Assembly: GCF_035917235.1 (NCBI RefSeq)
Contig: NZ_CP108423.1
Location: forward strand, 124,001-188,000
DNA length: 64,000 bases
Source of the DNA: Streptomyces sp. NBC_01294
GTDB lineage: Bacteria; Actinomycetota; Actinomycetes; Streptomycetales; Streptomycetaceae
Direction of reading: 5' to 3'
Every line of letters begins with the position of its first letter. Position 1 is the first letter of the stretch. The notes under the pieces were generated by a model. That model saw nothing but the letters and a program-made list of their open reading frames with translations, was not told where the DNA came from and searched no databases. Both the position numbers and the translations under genes were made by a program. Shown here one piece after another: positions 29,182 through 37,570 of the stretch.

Positions 29182-29605
29182 CGCCCCATAGTGGCCGACG
29201 GGTCAAGCCGTCCGTCACCGCCTCCCCCGGAACTCGCCTCCGCAGCCGCGCGTACCGGTCCAGGGACGGGTACGGAGGGCAGCGCGGGCGCGGCGGCGCC
29301 GGGCGGCGCCGGGCGGCGCCGGGCGGCGCCGGGGCGGGGGCGTCAGGACCAGCGGGGCGGCAGACCATCGGCGGGCGCGGTCGGCGCGGTAGGGGGCGCG
29401 GATCCCCGGCACGGTCGACGCGGTTGGCGGCGGGCCCCGAACGCCGACGTCCTCCTGGCCCGCGTACGGGTCGGAGGATCGCGCGCCGCTCGGCGGCCCG
29501 CTTCCGGGCGGCCGATGCCGGCGCGGGGTTCCCGGCGGACGATCCCGGCGAAATCGAGGACGCACGTTCCCCAGGATCGTATGGAGTTGCCGGTCGGGAG
29601 GTTTC
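29182..29605. other. GC-rich intergenic region with tandem repeat
   Basis: Apart from the 10-bp tandem repeat at 29292-29331, nothing is recognisable. The composition is extremely GC-rich, so open frames here are not informative. Confidence 0.4.
29292..29331. repeat. Four-copy 10-bp GC-rich tandem repeat
   Basis: The unit GGCGGCGCCG is repeated four times without mismatch. It is nearly self-complementary and could fold into hairpins. It is intergenic, between a membrane-anchored protein gene and the CAP gene. Confidence 0.85.
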
Positions 29606-30448
29606 CTACTTCGACGCGCCGAAGTTCTGCGTCCACCACGGGCCGCCGTCGCCCTTGTGGACGCCGATGCCGATCTCCCGGAAGGCGCAGTTGAGGATGT
29701 TGGCCCGGTGGCCGGAGCTGTTCATCCAGGCCTTCATGACCGCGTCGGCGTCCGACTGGCCCCGGGCGATGTTCTCACCCAGGCGCGACCACGCGTATCC
29801 GGCGGCCTCCACCCGGCTGGTCATGGTGGACCCGTCGGGTCCGGTGTGGGACATGACGCCACTGCGGGCCATGGTGTCGCTGTACGCCCGCGCCGCGGTG
29901 TTCAGCTTGGCGTTCGCGGTCAAGGGACCGCACCCGGCCGCGGCACGCTCCTTGTTGACCAGGGCGAGGACCGCGGACTCGGCGTCCGTGGAGCCACCGC
30001 CGGAGGAGCCTCCGGAGCCGCCGCCGGTGGTGGTCGCGGCAGTCGTCCGTGCGGGCTTGGCCGGCTGGGTCGACGCCGGCTTGGCCGGGGTGCTCTCCTC
30101 TGCCGCGGGCTTTCGTGCGGGGTGGCGGATCCGGTGGCGCCGCCGGTGGGCGTTCCGGGCGGCATCGCGCCCGGCGCGGCGGCCGCGTCAGCCGGTGAGC
30201 GTGGGGACGGCCTCGGTGGGGGTTGCCGTCGCCGCCCCGTCGCCGGAGGCCGCGGTACCGGACTTCGGGCCGGTGCCGCCGTCGGCCCGCTGGTCCACGC
30301 GCGCACCACCGTCGGAGTCGGCCACGGCCACGCCGACCGCCACCGCAGCGGCGGCCGCGGTGAGCGACAGGACGATGCGCGTGCGCACCGCCTTCTTCCT
30401 TCGCGCCTCGACGCGGGACGGCATTGCGGGAGTTCGGCTGCGACTCAT
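29606..30448 (-). CDS. CAP (SCP/PR-1) domain secreted protein (frameshifted)
   Basis: An envelope or secreted CAP-superfamily protein. The N-terminal membrane helix or signal (IVLSLTAAAAAVAVGVAVAD, about residues 25-45) is followed by a Pro/Ala/Thr linker interrupted by an indel near 30185. The CAP domain has AESAVLALVNKERAAAGCGP, AYSDTMARSGVMSHTGPDG, GENIARGQSDADAVMKAWMN and SSGHRANILNCAFREIGIGV, the usual His-Glu-Glu-His cavity residues, ending with WWTQNFGAS. Two cysteines probably pair. The function of bacterial CAP proteins is generally unknown. A direct-repeat box similar to the one before the redox operon lies about 90 bases upstream, suggesting shared control. Confidence 0.85.
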
Positions 30449-30534
30449 GCCTGTAGCACCTCACAGAGAAGGGAACGAGGGGGTCCGACCGAGCCTAGGG
30501 CGGTGACCAGCGAAAAGATCGCTTTGGAGGCGTT

Positions 30535-30552
30535 CTTCAAGGTCCCTTAAGG
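30535..30552 (-). promoter_or_regulatory. Direct-repeat box upstream of the CAP gene
   Basis: CTTCAAGG (30535-30542) and CCTTAAGG (30545-30552) stand 10 bases apart and are followed by AAG. This matches the layout of the box at 28484-28501. It could also act on the divergent lipoprotein gene at 30701. Confidence 0.5.
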
Positions 30553-30700
30553 AAGCCCGCAGGGTCGTCACAGGGACGAGCCGGGACAATCACCCCAACG
30601 TGAATCGGGAGGGCGGTCGGGCCGGGTCGGACCGGGTCGGGTGCGCACCGGCAGCCCGTGTGATCATGACGTCGGCACATCCGCACCTCATGGGGGGACC

Positions 30701-31432
30701 ATGCGCACCCGCACCACCACCGCCACGACCCGCCTCGCCGTCGGGCTCGCAGCGCTGCTCGTCCTGACGGGTTGCAGCACCGCGGGCGAGAGCCGGTCCG
30801 GGGCGGCGACCTCCGGCGCTGCCGCTTCCGCCTCCGGCCCCGCCGCCGCGCCCGCGCAGAGCGGTGGGTCCGGCCTCGAAGGACCCCGGCCGCAGGACCA
30901 GAACCTGTTGGCGTGGACCGGCGACCCCAATGACGCGGGGCACGTCACCGCGCAGTCGGCCGCCGGGGTCGGCGGGCGGGTCACCTTGGTACGGATCGTC
31001 CTGCGCGAGCAGATCACCTGGTCGAACATCTGGCTGGGCCTGGCCGGCATCGACCCGAACGCCCAACTCGCCAACTGCTACCTCGGCGTGTACGACGCCA
31101 AGGGCAAGCTGGTCGCGACCACCCCGGACATCTCGCCCCAGCTGATGACCGACGCGATCGCCAAGCCGCTGGCTCTCGACAAGCCGTTCACCGCCGCCCC
31201 CGGCACCTACTTCATCGCCCTCCTGCTCAACGGGAACTGGACCACGAACCTTCTCACCCTCAAGTCCACGGGCGCCGGCATCTCGGTCAACGCCGGCCTG
31301 ACGCCGCCGCAGCTCAGGTACAGCACCCTCCTGACCGGCCAGACCTCACTGCCGGCCAACGTGAACCTGACCGAGCAGTCCCAGAGCACCATCAACACGG
31401 GCTGGGCCAGCCAGTGGTACGCCATCTCCTGA
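30701..31432 (+). CDS. Putative lipoprotein
   Basis: A 243-residue lipoprotein with signal TRLAVGLAALLVLTGCSTAG (lipobox LTGC, cysteine near residue 25), then an Ala/Ser/Gly-rich linker. The globular domain reads NLLAWTGDPNDAGHVTAQSA, LREQITWSNIWLGLAGIDPN and YLGVYDAKGKLVATTPDISP, ending WASQWYAIS. The beta-sandwich-like pattern recalls tail-fibre or carbohydrate-binding modules, but there is no catalytic signature. GGGGGG precedes ATG 30701. The gene is intact, single and divergent from the CAP gene. Confidence 0.75.
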   Translation: MRTRTTTATTRLAVGLAALLVLTGCSTAGESRSGAATSGAAASASGPAAAPAQSGGSGLEGPRPQDQNLLAWTGDPNDAGHVTAQSAAGVGGRVTLVRIVLREQITWSNIWLGLAGIDPNAQLANCYLGVYDAKGKLVATTPDISPQLMTDAIAKPLALDKPFTAAPGTYFIALLLNGNWTTNLLTLKSTGAGISVNAGLTPPQLRYSTLLTGQTSLPANVNLTEQSQSTINTGWASQWYAIS

Positions 31433-31504
31433 GCTGAGCCGAGCGGGTCGGGCCGTCCGGGCTCCGCGGCATTCCTCTGGAACGGTTGTCGGTCCAGGCG
31501 GACT

Positions 31505-32269
31505 TCAGGACGGCCGCGTTGCCGTCCTGGCGGCCACCAGCGACTCGAAGCCGTCGAGGAGCCGCTCCAGGCCGAAGGCGAAGTGGTCGAAGTCGCCCGA
31601 GAAGGCGTTGTCGTCGAGCGCCGCCATCAGGGGGAACTCCCCTGTGGCCATGGCTCGGGAGAGCACGGGCGTCTGGGCCTGCCAGAACTGCTCTTCGCTG
31701 ATTCCGCTGTGCCGCTCGGCCTCGACGGCGTTGACGTGCGTGCGGGCCACTCCGGCGACGTATCCGTCCAGGGTGACGATGACGGAGATGAGTTCCTGGT
31801 CGGTCAGGCCGTTCATGGTGTTGATGCGCGCCAGAGTCCGCTCCAGATGGCGTACGGCGTTGGGCCCGAGCACCGGGCGTGCCTGGTTGACGTGGAGCAG
31901 CCACGGGTGGCGGTGGTAGAGGGCCAGTGCCGCGCGCGCCGTGGCCTCCAGCGCCGCGCGCCAGCCGCGGGCCCCTTCGAGGGCGGCGTGCGCTTCCTTC
32001 TGCACGCGGTCGAGCATCAGGTCCAGGAGTTCGGCCTTGCCGGGCAGGTAGCGGTACAGCGACATGGTGCCGACGCCGAGTTCGGTCGACAGGCGGCGCA
32101 TCGAGACCGCTTCGAGGCCTTCGGTGTCGGCGGTCGCGACCGCCTTGTCGATGATCTTCTCCAGTGTCAGGCCGGGTTTGGGGCCGCGGCTGGGCCGCTG
32201 TCCGGCACCCCACAGCAGTTCCAGGCTGCGTGAAATGTCGCCGCTGCCCCAGCTGTCCGTCGTCGTCAT
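31505..32269 (-). CDS. TetR family transcriptional regulator
   Basis: A 254-residue repressor. The DNA-binding domain is LEKIIDKAVATADTEGLEAV, then SMRRLSTELGVGTMSLYRYL as the helix-turn-helix (about residues 56-77). The long C-terminal ligand domain resembles that of tetracycline-repressor-type TetR_C members. ATG 32269 is preferred because an earlier in-frame start would put the operators inside the gene. Two 15-bp palindromic sites lie 32-67 bases upstream. No target transporter gene is adjacent, so autoregulation is the only visible role. The gene is intact. Confidence 0.88.
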   Translation of the reverse strand: MTTTDSWGSGDISRSLELLWGAGQRPSRGPKPGLTLEKIIDKAVATADTEGLEAVSMRRLSTELGVGTMSLYRYLPGKAELLDLMLDRVQKEAHAALEGARGWRAALEATARAALALYHRHPWLLHVNQARPVLGPNAVRHLERTLARINTMNGLTDQELISVIVTLDGYVAGVARTHVNAVEAERHSGISEEQFWQAQTPVLSRAMATGEFPLMAALDDNAFSGDFDHFAFGLERLLDGFESLVAARTATRPS

Positions 32270-32300
32270 GCGATCACCCTGTTCCTTCTGGACGAAAACT

Positions 32301-32336
32301 GAGTACACCGTACTCTCAATAGAGTACACAGTACCC
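32301..32336. promoter_or_regulatory. Pair of TetR operators
   Basis: Site 1, GAGTACACCGTACTC (32301-32315), is a perfect palindrome of GAGTAC arms around three bases. Site 2, GAGTACACAGTACCC (32322-32336), is the same with one mismatch. Their centres are 21 bases apart, two helical turns, placing both dimers on the same face. They lie immediately upstream of the TetR start. Confidence 0.85.
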
Positions 32337-32387
32337 AGTTTCATGGCGAGCAGGATCTCGGAAATGGCCGGAAACGCCGGCCTCGAT

Positions 32388-32825
32388 TCAGAGCAGGCTC
32401 AGCACCGCGAGGAGGACGCCGAACAGCCCGAGACCCGCCAGAATCAGGAGGGTCAGCACCGTGCGCACGGCGCCCCGGCCCGCTTCGACGAGGACCGCTC
32501 GCTCCGGGCTCGACGGGAGATAGCACAGTCGCATCGGCGCACCCAGGGGCCGCCGCCGTTCGGTGTCGAGGTCGAGCCGGTACTCGCGCCCGTCGACCGC
32601 GCGGAAGCCCACGATGGCGTGCTGCAGACCCGCCCGGCCCTGGTCTCCCGGGAGCACGTAGGCATCCAGCACTCTGCCCTCGGCAAATAGCCCTTCGTTG
32701 AACATCTTGCGGATGAACAGCCATCGACTGCAGGTCCGCACCGCGAGTGCGAAGGAGACCGATAGGGCGAGGAGCCCGACACCACCGAGCAGCAGCCGGT
32801 GGCCGTCCTCGCGCAAGAAGTCCAT
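32388..32825 (-). CDS. DUF3592-type small membrane protein
   Basis: A 145-residue protein with an N-terminal helix (LLLGGVGLLALSVSFALAVR, about residues 11-30) and a C-terminal helix pair (VLTLLILAGLGLFGVLLAVL). The central part, EGRVLDAYVLPGDQ...HAIVGFRAVDGREYRLDLDT and the following PMRLCYLPSSPERAVL, matches the DUF3592 pattern of a small beta domain between two helices. The function is unknown. ATG 32825 fits. The neighbouring TetR genes face away, so no operon is evident. Confidence 0.7.
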   Translation of the reverse strand: MDFLREDGHRLLLGGVGLLALSVSFALAVRTCSRWLFIRKMFNEGLFAEGRVLDAYVLPGDQGRAGLQHAIVGFRAVDGREYRLDLDTERRRPLGAPMRLCYLPSSPERAVLVEAGRGAVRTVLTLLILAGLGLFGVLLAVLSLL

Positions 32826-33009
32826 GACGCCCCTCCACGTCGACCTACCGCCGGGCCGCCGTCCGTGGCACTCCCGGACGAAATCTACCGCTCGTGCTGC
32901 CGCCAAGCCCTCGGCGACTGTGTCCCACCACAACCAGCCGCAGGGCCCCGCCGCACGGCCCCGCCGGACGGCCGGAATCGGCAGGGCACTACTGGGCACA
33001 GTCGGGTGG

Positions 33010-33044
33010 ACCACCGGGGTGTACCACCAGTACACCCCGGTGGT
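33010..33044 (+). promoter_or_regulatory. 35-bp perfect palindromic operator
   Basis: ACCACCGGGGTGTAC (33010-33024) and GTACACCCCGGTGGT (33030-33044) are exact inverted repeats of 15 bases around a five-base spacer, ending 11 bases before the TetR start codon. Such a site would place a repressor on the promoter or ribosome-binding region, and autoregulation of the whole three-gene unit is likely. Confidence 0.9.
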
Positions 33045-33055
33045 ACGGTGCGGTC

Positions 33056-33715
33056 ATGCCTCTTCCCCGTTTCGATCGCCTGCCCGCAGAGCGCCGGGAG
33101 CTCATCCTGGGCGTGGCGCGCCGGCACTTCGCCGAGCACGGCACCGAAGGCGCCTCCTACAACAAGATCATCGAAGCCGCGGGGGTCTCCAAGACCGCCG
33201 CCTACCACTATTTCGACGGCCGCGAGGACCTGCTCACCGCGGTCCTCGACGGGGTGTTCGAGCGACTGCTCGACGCCCTCGGCCCCTGGGTCCCGGCCCG
33301 CGACGAGGCCGACTTCCGGGCCTGGTTCGCCGGCGGCTCCGCCGCCCTCGCCGCCCACCTGCGGGACCACCCCGAGGACCCGGCCCTCGCCGACGCCGCC
33401 ATCGGGCGCACCCACGCCGGCCCGTGGCCTCGCATGGTTCGGAGACCTGGTCAGCCGGACGGACAGCGGCTCGGGATGATCCGGACCGATGTGGACCACG
33501 GGCTGCTGGTGTCGGCGACCGCGGCCGTCATCCGGGCCGCCGACGCCTGGGCCTTGGCCCGCATGACGACCGAGCGCGTCCTCCCCGAAGCCGCGGACTT
33601 CCCGGAGGACGGCGAGGCCCCGGCACAGCTGTGGTGCCTGTTGTACGGCCTGTGGGGCGGGGCAGTCACCGCGGCCGCCACAACTGCCGGAGAGGACCGG
33701 ACCGATGCGCGGTGA
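33056..33715 (+). CDS. TetR family transcriptional regulator
   Basis: A 219-residue repressor. DNA-binding domain: ELILGVARRHFAEHGTEGAS, then YNKIIEAAGVSKTAAYHYFD with helix-turn-helix at about residues 36-57. The C-terminal ligand domain has two compensating indels around 33420-33480, where the alternative frame reads AWFGDLVSRTDSGSG. The start ATG 33056 lies just after a perfect 35-bp palindrome. The stop overlaps the next gene by 11 bases, so it heads a TetR/membrane protein/GNAT operon. The ligand is unknown. Confidence 0.88.
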   Translation: MPLPRFDRLPAERRELILGVARRHFAEHGTEGASYNKIIEAAGVSKTAAYHYFDGREDLLTAVLDGVFERLLDALGPWVPARDEADFRAWFAGGSAALAAHLRDHPEDPALADAAIGRTHAGPWPRMVRRPGQPDGQRLGMIRTDVDHGLLVSATAAVIRAADAWALARMTTERVLPEAADFPEDGEAPAQLWCLLYGLWGGAVTAAATTAGEDRTDAR

Positions 33716-34323
33716 CGTGCAGATCTCCTGGGAGATACCGGCCACCCCGCCCGGCCTCGCGGGACGCCTGGAGCGGTTCATGGGCCCCGGCAAGTCCCGT
33801 TCCGAGTCCGTGGTGGAGACCCTGGGCCTCCTCGGCTGCGCCCTGCTCCTGGCCGCCGGCCTGTGGACCTCGGGGGTCGCGCGCGACCTGTCCACCGCGC
33901 AACTCGTCGTGGTCGCCCTGGCCGGGCTCGACCTCATCGGCGGGGTGTTGACCAACGCCACCAATGCCGCGAAGCGTTGGTACCACCGGGCCGACCCCGC
34001 GGCCAGGCGCGCCCGGCTGCTGTTCGTCTCCGCACACCTGATCCACCTCGCCGCGATGGGGCTCGTCGTCCTGTCCGGTGACCTCAAGTGGACGCTGGCC
34101 AACGCCGCGCTGCTGCTCGGCGGGGCGGTGGTCGTGGAATTCGCGCCCGTGCACCTCAAACGGCCGGTGGCGATGGCCCTGTTGATGGCCGGCCGTCCTG
34201 GTCAACCTGTTCTGGCTGCCGGTGCCCGCCGCGCTCGCCTGGTTCGCGCCGCTGTTCTTCCTCAAGCTGCTCGTCTGCCACCTCGTGCCCGAGGCGCCGC
34301 TGGAGCGGAGGCGGGATGTCTGA
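33705..34323 (+). CDS. Multi-span membrane protein (frameshifted)
   Basis: About 205 residues with four to five membrane helices, including TLGLLGCALLLAAGLWTSGV, LVVVALAGLDLIGGVLTNAT, LLFVSAHLIHLAAMGLVVLS and, after an indel near 34195, LVNLFWLPVPAALAWFAPLF and a further hydrophobic end. N-A-x-N-A-A-K-R-W-Y-H-R (around residues 85-95) is a polar loop after the second helix. No family is recognised. It overlaps the TetR stop at its start, and at its end overlaps the GNAT start by eight bases, so the three proteins probably work together. Confidence 0.65.
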
Positions 34324-34921
34324 GGCCGGGGCGGAGCGTTCCTGGCGGATCGACACCGACCCCGACCCGGTCGCCTGCGCCGACCTGCTGGCCGCCGCGT
34401 TCGCCCGGGAGCCCGCCGTCTCCTGGATCTGCGGCGGCTCGGCCCGCGCACGGACCCACTGGTTCCGGGCCACCCTGCGCACCCACGCCCGCCTCGACGG
34501 GGCCCGCCGTACCGCGCTCGTGGGCGCGGACGGCCGGCTCCTCGCGGCGGCGGTCCTCACCCCGCCGGGCGCGATCCCGGCCGCGGGCGCGCGCGTCCTC
34601 TGGGCGGCCCGCACCGGGCTGCGCTGCGGGCCGCGCGCCCTCGGCCGGACCCTGCGCTACCTGAACGCCACCGACGGGGGCGCACCCCCGGGGGCCTGGA
34701 CCCTGGAGTTCGTCGGCGTCCGTCCCGACCTGACCGGACGCGGCGCCGGCCGCCTCCTCCTGAACCACGTCCTGGCGACCACACCCGCCCCGCACGGCCT
34801 CTACCTGACCACGGCGGACCCGGCGAACGTCCCCCTCTACCGCCACTTCGGCTTCACCACGCTGCACGAAACCCCGCTGGGGCCGTTGACCGTCACCTCC
34901 ATGAGCCGCACGGAGAAGTGA
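34316..34921 (+). CDS. GNAT family N-acetyltransferase
   Basis: A 201-residue GNAT enzyme that transfers an acetyl group from acetyl-CoA. The N-terminal part DPVACADLLAAAFAREPAVS and the core motif A LEFVGVRPDLTGRGAGRLLL (pyrophosphate loop R-G-A-G), then YLTTADPANVPLYRHFGFTT, are clear. It is similar to the puromycin-acetyltransferase-like GNATs of Streptomyces. It is the last gene of the TetR operon and its start overlaps the membrane protein stop. This arrangement suggests drug or metabolite modification under TetR control, but the substrate is not known. The gene is intact. Confidence 0.85.
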   Translation: MSEAGAERSWRIDTDPDPVACADLLAAAFAREPAVSWICGGSARARTHWFRATLRTHARLDGARRTALVGADGRLLAAAVLTPPGAIPAAGARVLWAARTGLRCGPRALGRTLRYLNATDGGAPPGAWTLEFVGVRPDLTGRGAGRLLLNHVLATTPAPHGLYLTTADPANVPLYRHFGFTTLHETPLGPLTVTSMSRTEK

Positions 34922-35014
34922 TCCGGCACTCCTGACGGCGGTCGGCAAGGGCCGGCCCGTCCACCACTGCGCCGCCGGGGCCCGCCGTACGGGGACTCCG
35001 GCGGCGCTCGCGTG

Positions 35015-35473
35015 TCAACCCTGGGAGGGGATCGGAGGGTCGAGGGCTTCGAGCGTGGCTGAAACGCCGGTGTCTGCGTATCCGCCGGAGGCATAGACGC
35101 AGGTGCCGTCGATCCCGGGCGGGCAGCGCATGCTCGCGGCGCCGAAGCCGGCCCGGGGCGTGGGCATCGAGGGCAGGGCCGTCCAGATGTTGGAGGCAGG
35201 GTTGTACGAGTAGACGTGGCCCGACGTTCCGACTGCCGCCAGGCCACCGAGTGCGTAGACGCAGGTGCCGCCCTGACCGGGCGGGCAGGTCGCGGCGGCC
35301 GAGGCCACGTCCGAACGCGCCGCGGGCATCGACGGCAGCGTGGTCCAGATCGTGCCGTTGTTGGCGGCCGCGGGGAGCGTCGCGGACAGGAGCGCGGCAA
35401 CGGCCAGGACCCCGGCCACGGCGAGTCGCCCGCGCCATCTCCTTCGGGACCTGGTGGGCGGTGATGTGCGCAT
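35015..35473 (-). CDS. Secreted Kelch-repeat protein (short)
   Basis: A 152-residue protein with a signal peptide (RGRLAVAGVLAVAALLSATL ... ANNG). It has two Kelch-like repeats: IWTTLPSMPAARSDVASAAA with CVYALGGLAAV, and IWTALPSMPTPRAGFGAASM with CVYASGGYADT. Each blade carries a cysteine pair (TCPPGQGGTC and RCPPGIDGTC). Complete Kelch propellers have five to seven blades, so this is either a short blade-pair protein or a truncated relic. ATG 35473 directly precedes the basic start of the signal peptide. Confidence 0.7.
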   Translation of the reverse strand: MRTSPPTRSRRRWRGRLAVAGVLAVAALLSATLPAAANNGTIWTTLPSMPAARSDVASAAATCPPGQGGTCVYALGGLAAVGTSGHVYSYNPASNIWTALPSMPTPRAGFGAASMRCPPGIDGTCVYASGGYADTGVSATLEALDPPIPSQG

Positions 35474-35750
35474 GGGGGCACGGGGTCTCCTCCTTCGGCG
35501 AGCGGGGCATCTCCGGGGATGTCCCACGCCACGCCGCGGACCACGGCCGCTGCCGGCGCGTCTCCTTCCGTCGGCCCAGGCAGGCGCGGCGGACGGAGCA
35601 ACCTCGCCGGCGCCGGTCCGCCGCACGGGCATGCACGGCGGGCGCTCGTCACGCAGGTGGTCGCTGGATGAGGAGAACCGGTCGCGGAAGTGACGGCACC
35701 CGCGCCGGCCTGGCGCCGCCAACGGGGTCCCGCGCCGGAAATGGATCTCA

Positions 35751-36224
35751 TCAGGTGTCGAGTGGAAGTTCCAACAGCCCCTCTGGGGGCTGGAAACCGA
35801 AGCCCTGATAGAGCGGAGTGCTGCGCTCTGACGGCCAGACGATCAAGCCCTCGAGGCCGGCGCTGCACGCATGCTGCTTCAGCGCCTCGAGGAGCGCCGA
35901 GCCGGCTCCCTTGTTCCGTTGCGACGGCAGGACGAAGAAGTTCGTGACGTAGCCGTACGGGTTGTTGTCCAGGTAGGGCTCCGGCATCCGCTCCACCAGG
36001 CAGAGGAAGGCGTGACCGCAGACTTCGCCTTCGGTCTCCGCGACCCAGGCCAACCAGTGGCCATCCCTGAGCCGGTCGCGGATCCAGTGTTCTGCCTCTT
36101 CGAGGGGCCGCGCCGGAGCCGGCGGCCGCCCTTCGTGGTCCTCTTGCTTGAACGTCCAGCGCAGTTCTGCCAGGCGGCGCGCATCGGCGGGTCGGGCCGG
36201 GCGCACGGTGAAGTCAGTGGTCAT
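35751..36224 (-). CDS. GNAT family N-acetyltransferase
   Basis: A complete 157-residue GNAT protein: FTVRPARPADARRLAELRWT at the start, LAWVAETEGEVCGHAFLCLV, then the acetyl-CoA motif VTNFFVLPSQRNKGAGSALL and LIVWPSERSTPLYQGFGFQP. The substrate is unknown. It stands alone, minus strand. Confidence 0.85.
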   Translation of the reverse strand: MTTDFTVRPARPADARRLAELRWTFKQEDHEGRPPAPARPLEEAEHWIRDRLRDGHWLAWVAETEGEVCGHAFLCLVERMPEPYLDNNPYGYVTNFFVLPSQRNKGAGSALLEALKQHACSAGLEGLIVWPSERSTPLYQGFGFQPPEGLLELPLDT

Positions 36225-36302
36225 GGGGCGAGTTTCCGTGCCGTACGGCTTGGTGAGAAGCCGTCCCGGAGATGACCCGCACGATCTGGCGGGGGGGCAG
36301 CA

Positions 36303-36521
36303 TCAGCTGGTGGGGGGTGTGACCTGCTTCCAGTCCTCGACGACCTTCGTCACGAACATCCCCCGTACCACGCGCCGGGTGAGCACGACCGCTCCTTCGC
36401 CGTACTCAGGCAGCTCTTCGAACGCCTCCGCCGCCGAGTCACAGACGAGCTTTCTCCCCTTCGCGTTCTGGATGACCCATTCCCTGTCATGGCTGACGCC
36501 GATGCCAGTAGGCACTGACAT
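36303..36521 (-). CDS. Small hypothetical protein
   Basis: A 72-residue protein starting MSVPTGIGVSHDREWVIQNA and ending VEDWKQVTPPTS. It is predicted soluble with alternating charged residues. No family is recognised. ATG 36521 is chosen over an upstream GTG-type start because GGAGG lies upstream. An AT-rich stretch near 36555 could be its promoter. Confidence 0.55.
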   Translation of the reverse strand: MSVPTGIGVSHDREWVIQNAKGRKLVCDSAAEAFEELPEYGEGAVVLTRRVVRGMFVTKVVEDWKQVTPPTS

Positions 36522-36666
36522 GAGCGCCACACCTCCTCGACCTCCACACATTGCGCATTCTATGCAAATCGGCCCATCTCGACCGTCAAGGCAGGGAGGG
36601 CTGATACACAGCAGACGCCGACCCGACCCGTGCGCTGACCCGGGCCCTCGGACGGCGCACGGGTTG

Positions 36667-37242
36667 TCAGAGGCCGCGCCAGATGTTGTCGAAGGCAGCC
36701 TGCTCGATGCCCCGCTTCTGTCGTTCGGCCTCCAGTTCCAGCAGTGCGTCGTTCACGGCGGCAAGCACCGTCGCCACCGCATAGTCCGCAACCTCTGGTG
36801 GCTCTCCGGTCCCGCCACGGATCCCCAGGCCTTCCGCCAGGCCGACAAGGACCGGCTCGGCGGATTCCCAGCGCTCCACTGCCTGATGGCGGGAGGGCGA
36901 GGCGACGAGGACTCTCTGCCCGTCTCGGAAGGTACGACCCCCTTGCCGCGCGACCACCCCTTCCGCCTCGAGGGCGGCCATATAGGTCCCGGCCAGGGAG
37001 TCACCCCTGCGCCACAGCCAATCGCCGACCGACTCGTACGGCTCTTCCATCATGAGCGAGGCGGCGGCCTCCACCAGGAGGCGATCCGCCGGGAGCGGCA
37101 GGTGGCCCGGCACGATGCGGCCGCCGTCCAATCGGATGGTCGGGCTCTCCAGCAGGTCGATCAGCTCGGCTCCGGCGAGCGCGAGCGAAAGGTCACCCGG
37201 TCCGATGGGGCGGCTGCCCGCAATGTCCATGGCGACGATCAA
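36667..37242 (-). CDS. GPP34 (GOLPH3/Vps74-like) family protein
   Basis: A protein of about 190 residues matching the actinobacterial GPP34 family, related to eukaryotic GOLPH3 phosphoinositide-binding proteins; the bacterial role is not established. Features: LALAGAELIDLLESPTIRLD, ADRLLVEAAASLMMEEPYES, VGDWLWRRGDSLAGTYMAAL, LEAEGVVARQGG and the end FDNIWRGL. The frame opens at TTG 37242, but family members normally begin M...RDLLIVAMDI. The nucleotides upstream encode RDLLIVAMDIAG if one base is skipped, so ATG 37264 with an indel is probably the real start. Confidence 0.75.
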   Translation of the reverse strand: MIVAMDIAGSRPIGPGDLSLALAGAELIDLLESPTIRLDGGRIVPGHLPLPADRLLVEAAASLMMEEPYESVGDWLWRRGDSLAGTYMAALEAEGVVARQGGRTFRDGQRVLVASPSRHQAVERWESAEPVLVGLAEGLGIRGGTGEPPEVADYAVATVLAAVNDALLELEAERQKRGIEQAAFDNIWRGL

Positions 37243-37357
37243 CAGATCCCGCGGCGTGGCTCATGAAAGCCTCACGTCCCAAACGTCGTGACCGCCAGGC
37301 CCATGCGCGGGCCGATGCCCTTGCTGAGAGACACCCTCGCGCCCTCGTGGTCGGCCG

Positions 37358-37570
37358 CTATTTCAGCAGTGATTCCATGTGGTGCGCGGCGTCGGCGGAC
37401 GCCTCATCGGGAGTCCGGCTGTTCTCACAGGCGACCATATACGCGGCATACCAGTCCCACCAGTGGTGCTCTGGGGCCGATGCCTCGTACGGGCCATGGC
37501 GCTCCGAGGTTTCGTGCAGAAGTGTTGCCAACGCGGCTACGTCCACGGCTATGGCCTCCTGACTTGTCAT
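37358..37570 (-). CDS. Small hypothetical protein
   Basis: A 70-residue acidic protein (MTSQEAIAVDVAALATLLHE ... HHMESLLK) with the aromatic centre HHWWDWYAAYMVA. It overlaps the stop of the upstream VOC gene as ATGA (37567-37570), so it is translationally coupled to it. Small partners of this type frequently accompany VOC proteins in Streptomyces. No function is known. Confidence 0.65.
   Translation of the reverse strand: MTSQEAIAVDVAALATLLHETSERHGPYEASAPEHHWWDWYAAYMVACENSRTPDEASADAAHHMESLLK

Noticed and set aside
29292..29331. Possible attachment site or origin
   Set aside because: A plain GC-rich tandem repeat without integrase, replication gene or DnaA boxes.
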